From Streptomyces beihaiensis (GTDB lineage Bacteria; Actinomycetota; Actinomycetes; Streptomycetales; Streptomycetaceae), in NCBI RefSeq assembly GCF_026274175.1, contig NZ_JAPHNL010000002.1:18213-82212 (forward strand): a stretch of 64,000 bases of DNA, in the 5' to 3' direction. The translations under genes were made by a program, and so were the position numbers. Below are positions 59,228 to 64,000 of this stretch, piece by piece. The notes under the pieces were generated by a model. That model saw nothing but the letters and a program-made list of their open reading frames with translations. It was not told the DNA's origin and searched no databases. Each line of letters begins with the position of its first letter. The stretch's first letter is position 1.

Positions 59228-59263
59228 GGCCCCGTGCCCGGATTTCCCACCGGGCACGGGGCC
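59228..59263. terminator. Bidirectional terminator
   Basis: A perfect 14-bp stem (59228-59241 with 59250-59263) with an 8-nt loop, between the LPXTG-type gene and the convergent GMC oxidoreductase gene. Confidence 0.85.
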
Positions 59264-59296
59264 TCACTTCTTCCCCCGGGCTTCTCCGGGCGCGGC

Positions 59297-61099
59297 TCAC
59301 TTCTTCGGCGGGACCTCCGGCACGTCCAGGAACGGCAGGCGCAACGCGCCGAACGCGTCCGCGGGGACCGCCGGGGCCTTCGGCTCGACCGGGGCGAGGC
59401 GTTCGTAGGCCGCGCCGGGTGCCGGGCGCGGGTCCTGTTCGCCCTTGTTGGGCCAGAACGACATCGCCCGCTCGGCCTGCGCCGTGATGGTCAGCGACGG
59501 GTTGACGCCCAGGTTCGCGGTGACCGCCGCGCCGTCCACCACCGAGATGCCGGGGTGGCCGTAGAGGCGGTGGTACGGGTCGATCACGCCCGTGCGCGCC
59601 GAGTCGCCGATGGGGCAGCCGCCCAGGAAGTGGGCGGTCAGCGGCGTGCCCATCAGTTCGCCGACGTTCGAGCCCGGGAAGCCGTTGATCTGCTCCGCGA
59701 TGGCCGCCGCGCCGTCCGCCGCCGCCTTGATCTGCTTGGGATTGGGCTTGCCGTGGCCCTGTTCCGCCGTGAGCAGGCCCTTGCCGACGCCGTCCGGCTT
59801 CAGGTAGGTGGTCAGCGAGTTGTCCAGGGACTGCATGACCAGGCCGATGATGGTCTTCTCCGACCAGCGGTGGTTGGAGAGGGACCTGGCCATCAAGGTC
59901 GGGTGCTTGACCACGTTCGCCAGCCAGGCCGCGATCCGCGAGGAGCCCTCCGCGTACGGGACTTGGAGGATGGACAGGCTGCCCATCGCGTTCGAGCCCT
60001 TGCCGTAGCGGACCGGTTCGATGTGCGTGTTCTCGTCCGGGTGGATGGAGGACGTGATGGCCACGCCCCGCGTGAAGTCCGCCTTCCGCGACGTCGCCCC
60101 GTGCTTCTTGCGGTAGCGGCGGTCCGTGGTCTGGGCGCCTACCAGCGCCTCCGAGTTCGTACGGGTCAGCTCGCCCAGCTTGCTCGATATGTACGGGAGT
60201 TGGCCGCCGGCCTTCATGCGGTGCAGCAGCGTCTGCGTGCCGTACGTGCCCGCCGCGATCACCACCTTGCGGGCCGTGAAGAGCCGGCCCTCGGACTTCT
60301 TCCTGTCGTCCGTGGGCAGCGTGGCGACCGCGTAGCCGCCGCGCGAGTCGTCCGTGACGGAGACGACCGTCGTCATCGGGTGGACGGTCGCGCCCGCCTT
60401 CTCGGCCAGGTAGAGGTAGTTCTCGTTGAGCGTGTTCTTCGCGCCGTGGCGGCAGCCCGTCATGCACTCGCCGCACTCGGTGCAGGCCTTGCGGGCGGGG
60501 CCCGCGCCGCCGAAGTACGGGTCGGCCACCTCGCGGCCCGGCTCGGCCTTCGTCGATCCGTCGGCGTCCTCGCCGTCGCCGAAGAAGACGCCGACCGGCG
60601 CCATGTGGAACGTGTCGCCGATGCCCATCGACTGCGCCGCCGCCTTCAGGTGCACGTCGGCGGGTGTCATCGTCGGGTTGAGGCGTACGCCCAGCATGCG
60701 TCGCGCCTGGTCGTAGTACGGCTTCAGCTCCTCCTGCCAGTCCGTGATGTGCTTCCACTGCGGGTCGTCGAAGAACGGCTTCGGCGGGACGTAGAGGGTG
60801 TTGGCGTAGTTGAGCGACCCGCCGCCCACCCCGGCGCCCGCCAGGACCATGACGTTGCCGAGCAGGTGGATGCGCTGGATGCCGTAGAGGCCCAGTTTCG
60901 GGGCCCAGAGGTAGTTCTTCAGATCCCAGGAGTTCTTGGGGAGCGACTCCCGGGTGAAGCGGCGGCCCGCCTCCAGCACGCCCACGGTGTAGCCCTTCTC
61001 CGTGAGGCGCAGGGCCGAGACGGAGCCTCCGAAGCCGGAGCCGACCACCAGCACGTCGTAGTCGTACGCCGTACTGGGCTTCTTCTCGGCCGTCGCCAT
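59297..61099 (-). CDS. GMC-family FAD oxidoreductase (cholesterol-oxidase-like)
   Basis: 600 residues from ATG 61099 with GGGAG upstream. The FAD-binding motif GSGFGGSVSALRL lies near residue 22; AGAGVGGGSLNYANTLY follows. A CTECGECMTGCRHGAKNTL segment near residue 215 is a Cys cluster found in this subclass of Streptomyces GMC enzymes. The C-terminal GCPIGDSARTGVIDPYHRLYGHPGISVVDGAAV carries the active-site His/Asn region. Substrate unknown; alcohols or sterols are possible. Downstream of, and probably cotranscribed with, the semialdehyde dehydrogenase gene (119 bp gap). Confidence 0.9.
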   Translation of the reverse strand: MATAEKKPSTAYDYDVLVVGSGFGGSVSALRLTEKGYTVGVLEAGRRFTRESLPKNSWDLKNYLWAPKLGLYGIQRIHLLGNVMVLAGAGVGGGSLNYANTLYVPPKPFFDDPQWKHITDWQEELKPYYDQARRMLGVRLNPTMTPADVHLKAAAQSMGIGDTFHMAPVGVFFGDGEDADGSTKAEPGREVADPYFGGAGPARKACTECGECMTGCRHGAKNTLNENYLYLAEKAGATVHPMTTVVSVTDDSRGGYAVATLPTDDRKKSEGRLFTARKVVIAAGTYGTQTLLHRMKAGGQLPYISSKLGELTRTNSEALVGAQTTDRRYRKKHGATSRKADFTRGVAITSSIHPDENTHIEPVRYGKGSNAMGSLSILQVPYAEGSSRIAAWLANVVKHPTLMARSLSNHRWSEKTIIGLVMQSLDNSLTTYLKPDGVGKGLLTAEQGHGKPNPKQIKAAADGAAAIAEQINGFPGSNVGELMGTPLTAHFLGGCPIGDSARTGVIDPYHRLYGHPGISVVDGAAVTANLGVNPSLTITAQAERAMSFWPNKGEQDPRPAPGAAYERLAPVEPKAPAVPADAFGALRLPFLDVPEVPPKK

Positions 61100-61150
61100 C
61101 GGGCTTCTCCCTCGTTGCGTGTGCGGGTTGGGTGTGGTTGCTCGCGCCCC

Positions 61151-61165
61151 TGCGGCAAAGCCGCA
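61151..61165. repeat. Small hairpin in Streptomyces-type repeat
   Basis: TGCGGC-aaa-GCCGCA within ctcgcgcccctgcggcaaagccgca... This stretch resembles a dispersed Streptomyces intergenic repeat ('gcgcccct' elements) between two same-strand genes. Confidence 0.5.
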
Positions 61166-61218
61166 CATCGATACGGCCCGGCGCCCCTGATGAGGCACCC
61201 CGTGCCCCGAGCGTGCCG

Positions 61219-62832
61219 CTACTTCAAGCCCAGCTTCTTCATCGCGCTCAGGCTCACGCTCATGAACTTCGCGTACTTCTCGTCGTCCATGCCGAACGAC
61301 GGGGCCATCGGCATCAGGCGCTGGTGGGCGACCGTCTGGGCCTCCGTGTACTTGAGGATGCCCTCGGAGCCGTGGCGGCGGCCGAGCCCCGAGTCCTTCA
61401 TGCCGCCCATGGGCGACTGGACGCTGCCGTACGCGGGGGCGTAGCCCTCGTTGATGTTGACGGTTCCGGTGCGCAGACGGGCGGCGAGGGCGTGGCCGCG
61501 CCTGGCGTTCTTCGTCCAGACCGAGGAGTTCAGGCCGTACGGGGTGGAGTTGGCGCGCTCGACCACCTCGTCGTCGTCCTTGAAGCGATAGACCGAGACG
61601 ACCGGGCCGAAGGTCTCCTCCGTGCAGACGGACATCGGTGCTTCGACGCCGTCCAGGATCGTCGGCTCGTAGAAGTACGGGCCGATGTCGGGGCGGGCCA
61701 CGCCTCCCGCCACCACCTTGGCGCCCTTCGCCACGGCCTCCTCGACGTGCCGGGTCACCGTCTCCAGCTGGCGTTCGCCGACGAGTGAGCCCATGTCGGC
61801 GCCGTACGCGAGGGACGTGCCGAGCCGCATCGCCTTGGTGCGGGCCGCGAAACGGGCCAGGAACGCGTCCGCGACCGACTCGTGGACGTAGAGCCGCTCG
61901 ATGGAGATGCACAGCTGGCCCGCTGAGGAGAAGCAGGCCCGTACGGCGCCCGCCGCGGCCTTCTCCACGTCGGCGTCGTCGAGCACCACCATGGCGTTCT
62001 TCCCGCCGAGTTCCAGCGAGACGCCGACCAGGCGGGCGGCGGCGCCCTGGGCGACCTCGCGGCCCGTGCGGGTGGAGCCGGTGAACGAGACGTAGTCGGC
62101 GTGCTTGACCAACTCGGGCCCCACGACCGGGCCTTCGCCGAGTACGACCTGGAAGACGTCGGCCGGCAGGCCCGCCTCGATTAGCAGGTCACGGGCCCAC
62201 AGGGCGGTCAGGCAGGTCTCCGTGTCCGGCTTCATCACGACGGCGTTGCCCGCGGCGAAGGCCGGGAGCGCGTCGCCGACGGAGAGTTCGAGGGGGTAGT
62301 TCCACGGGGCGATCTGGCCGACCACGCCGCGCGGCTGGCGCAGTTCGGTGACCTTGGTGAGGGTGGGGACCGCGCCCGTGTGCCGCCTGGGCTTCAGGTA
62401 TGCCGGGGCCTTTCTGCCGTAGTGCCGGGCGGCCACCGCGACGGCCTGCACCTCCTCGTGGGCGTGCAGACGGGCCTTGCCGGTCTCCAGCTGGATCAGG
62501 TCGAGGACCTCGGCCTGGCGGGCGAGCACCAGGTCGTGGAAGCGGAGCAGCACCGCGGCGCGCTGCCGTACCGGGGTCCTCGCCCAGGCGCCCTGCGCGG
62601 CACGGGCCGTGTCGAAGGCCGCCGCCACGTCGTCCGGGGTGGACTCCGGCAGGTCGGCGAGCTTGTCGCCGGTGAACGGCGTGTGGTTCGCCGTGCGCCC
62701 CGAACCGGCCACACCGCGGGTGAGCCGGGCGACGAGGTCGGGCGTGACCACGTCGGCCGCGGTGCGCGCGCCCTGAGGGGCGGGGGCCGTCGGGTTGGTG
62801 CCGGTACCGGTGGGGGCCTGCGAGTCCGTCAT
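61219..62832 (-). CDS. gabD2: Succinate-semialdehyde dehydrogenase
   Basis: 537 residues of the aldehyde dehydrogenase superfamily. GQIAPWNYPLELSVGDALPAFAAGNAVVMKPD is the NAD(P)-binding start, ELGGKN carries the general-base Glu and CFSSAGQLC the catalytic Cys308. Streptomyces proteins of this length and neighbourhood are annotated as succinic-semialdehyde dehydrogenase (NADP), oxidising succinate semialdehyde to succinate in the GABA shunt. The exact substrate is a family-based inference. A 19-bp palindrome lies 32 bp upstream. Confidence 0.88.
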   Translation of the reverse strand: MTDSQAPTGTGTNPTAPAPQGARTAADVVTPDLVARLTRGVAGSGRTANHTPFTGDKLADLPESTPDDVAAAFDTARAAQGAWARTPVRQRAAVLLRFHDLVLARQAEVLDLIQLETGKARLHAHEEVQAVAVAARHYGRKAPAYLKPRRHTGAVPTLTKVTELRQPRGVVGQIAPWNYPLELSVGDALPAFAAGNAVVMKPDTETCLTALWARDLLIEAGLPADVFQVVLGEGPVVGPELVKHADYVSFTGSTRTGREVAQGAAARLVGVSLELGGKNAMVVLDDADVEKAAAGAVRACFSSAGQLCISIERLYVHESVADAFLARFAARTKAMRLGTSLAYGADMGSLVGERQLETVTRHVEEAVAKGAKVVAGGVARPDIGPYFYEPTILDGVEAPMSVCTEETFGPVVSVYRFKDDDEVVERANSTPYGLNSSVWTKNARRGHALAARLRTGTVNINEGYAPAYGSVQSPMGGMKDSGLGRRHGSEGILKYTEAQTVAHQRLMPMAPSFGMDDEKYAKFMSVSLSAMKKLGLK

Positions 62833-62863
62833 GGAGGCGAGCGTAGGCCCAAGTGGACGGTTT

Positions 62864-62882
62864 GGGTACCCACTGGTAACCC
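62864..62882 (-). promoter_or_regulatory. Palindrome upstream of the dehydrogenase
   Basis: GGGTACC-cact-GGTAACCC, a near-perfect inverted repeat 32-50 bp before the start. A second palindrome, GCCAGTG-gt-CACTGGC, lies at 62907-62922. Both are operator-like (TetR type?), and no regulator gene is adjacent. Confidence 0.5.
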
Positions 62883-62976
62883 GCCTTCACCGTCCATCCA
62901 CACGGCGCCAGTGGTCACTGGCAGAAAAGCTGCTGATCAGGGGTTATCCGTGGTGCGGTACGCGTCCCTGACGTGC

Positions 62977-63359
62977 TCAGAGATTGTCGATGCCCACCTT
63001 GTCGATGACCTGGTCGGCGACCTGGCGGCCCCGCTCGGTGAAGAGCCCTTGCCCGGGTACTCGATCACCATGCGTTACATGTCCCCGGCCTTGTTCTCGT
63101 AGGAGAAGAAGCGCACCTCGCGCGGCAGCGGGTGGCTCATGTCGGTCGTCCTGTAGTCGACCGTGTTCTCGGCGTTCTCGGCGTTCTCGGCGGTTGGCTC
63201 GCCGTGGAAGGGGGTCTTGGTGTCCGGTGTCGTGTGCGCGCCGGACGGCATCGACAGGTCGGTGTCGCCGTTCGACTTGAAGCCCTCGTCCGATGCGTGC
63301 GTTACGAGGTCCGCCAGCTGCGCAGGATCTCCGGGAACTGCTGGCTCGCGACGGGCCAT
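62977..63359 (-). pseudogene. Small gene with stop and frameshift
   Basis: The first frame (from about 63359 or a later start) runs to REVRFFSYENKAGDM and stops at TAA (63075-63077). The frame resumes at once as RMVIEYPG and then shifts by one base near 63057 into QGLFTERGRQVADQVIDKVGIDNL, ending at 62977. Read together (DM-y-RMVIEYPGqGLFTERGRQVAD), this looks like one protein with a nonsense change (tac to taa) and a lost base in a G-run. A repeat AENAENAEN lies earlier. Function unknown. The start is uncertain. Confidence 0.5.
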
Positions 63360-64000
63360 TGGGCGGCGGGCACGGAGAAGTAGATGGCGTACTCGGTGCC
63401 GTCGTCGGCCATGTAGCTCTGCTCGATGGCGTGTTGCGGACCCGACGCCGCGTCGCCCGAACCGGCGGTCCAGGTGAACTCCCAGCGAGAGCCCTTGCGG
63501 TCCCGGTAGGTGTTGGAGTGCAGCTGCAGCCGCCGGTAGTCCGGAAGGCGCTTGCGGACCTGCCGCTCCAGGTCGAGCTGGTGCAGGTACGAGCTCTGCC
63601 AGTCCGGCGACCTCTCTATCCCTATGCGGACGAACCGCTTCCCGCCGTCCGGCGTGAAGTCGATCTGTGAGCCGTCCACCTTCCGCTTCCAGCCGGGCGG
63701 CAGCATCAGGCTGAAGCCCTCGGGGGCGTGGACCCGGACCCAGTTGGCGGGGATGGAGCCACCGCCGCCGGTCTTGCCGCCGTTGCCGCCGCTTCCGCTG
63801 TTCCCACCGGTGCCGCCGGTGGCGCCGGTGGCGCCGGTGGCGCCGGTCCCGTTCTTCTTGCCGCCCGGGGTTTCGCTCGCCTTGCCGGTGCCCTGGCCCG
63901 CGGTGGCCCGGCCCGACGCCGAGCCGGTGCCGTCGCTTCGGTGGTCGGCGTAGTACATCGCGCCGGCCGCACCGCCGCCGTCCGTCCCGCAGCGCGCGCC
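63302..64000 (-). CDS. C-terminal part of an exported or membrane protein, N-terminus beyond window
   Basis: 232 codons visible to the window edge. A disordered Gly/Thr/Ala tract (repeats of GATGATG and GGNGG) leads to a C-terminal domain: ANWVRVHAPEGFSLMLPPGWKRKVDGSQIDFTPDGGKRFVRIGIERSPDWQSS (in parts) ending FPEILRSWRTS. Domains like this end many Streptomyces serine/threonine kinases, outside the membrane, but the kinase domain is not in view. An internal ATG at 63958 could also be a start. It ends 58 bp inside the disrupted gene that follows. Confidence 0.5.
   Translation of the reverse strand, partial: GARCGTDGGGAAGAMYYADHRSDGTGSASGRATAGQGTGKASETPGGKKNGTGATGATGATGGTGGNSGSGGNGGKTGGGGSIPANWVRVHAPEGFSLMLPPGWKRKVDGSQIDFTPDGGKRFVRIGIERSPDWQSSYLHQLDLERQVRKRLPDYRRLQLHSNTYRDRKGSRWEFTWTAGSGDAASGPQHAIEQSYMADDGTEYAIYFSVPAAQWPVASQQFPEILRSWRTS

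Overview
The window is high-GC actinobacterial DNA. Its codon use, mostly GTG/ATG starts, duplicated NlpC/P60 hydrolases and pSAM2-type integrative element all point to Streptomyces, in a core chromosomal segment (pcrA, guaA) interrupted by a roughly 27 kb accessory block at about 20.1-47 kb.

Positions 1-8082 hold two divergent operons: MoxR ATPase, DUF5682 protein and VWA protein on the minus strand, and a SWIM zinc-finger protein and DUF5691 protein on the plus strand. The 178 bp between them carries back-to-back copies of a TTGTCAGTGG-type element that resembles the LexA-independent DNA-damage promoter of actinobacteria. A third, weaker match lies in front of pcrA. Positions 8286-20054 are conserved Streptomyces genes: a B12-binding mutase subunit, a lipase, an M23 peptidase, pcrA, a c-di-AMP (ydaO/yuaA) riboswitch that can pair with the start region of an NlpC/P60 hydrolase, a TDT-type transporter, a second NlpC/P60 hydrolase, a VOC protein and an AhpD-like protein with a TTA codon.

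The accessory block begins with a Fic/Doc-like toxin-antitoxin pair and a gene cut by an IS3-family element (21142-22500). The IS also beheads the excisionase of a first integrative element, whose integrase has a 2-bp deletion. An orphan toxin tip (deaminase-like, with the last residues of a HINT domain) and a SUKH-type immunity gene follow. Next comes a compact, apparently intact AICE (XRE regulator, GntR-type regulator, TraSA-like FtsK ATPase, RepSA-like initiator, Xis, Int), then a SUKH immunity gene and a 3739-residue secreted RHS polymorphic toxin with a HINT domain and an HNH-type tip. On the minus strand the order is full toxin, immunity, [AICE], orphan tip, immunity: a polymorphic toxin cassette array split by an integrative element. 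A mycosin-like S8 protease follows on the other side of the toxin.

From 47.9 kb the core resumes: a LuxR response regulator and PspC-type histidine kinase divergent from a PspC membrane protein, DoxX, a membrane protein with a CxC motif, a class II aldolase, an internally deleted Uma2 gene, a PPOX-fold protein, guaA, a chorismate mutase preceded by a leaderless Phe/Tyr leader peptide and a strong terminator (a probable attenuator), an LPXTG-type surface protein, a GMC oxidoreductase, succinate-semialdehyde dehydrogenase, a small double-lesion pseudogene and a partial secreted or membrane protein at the right edge.
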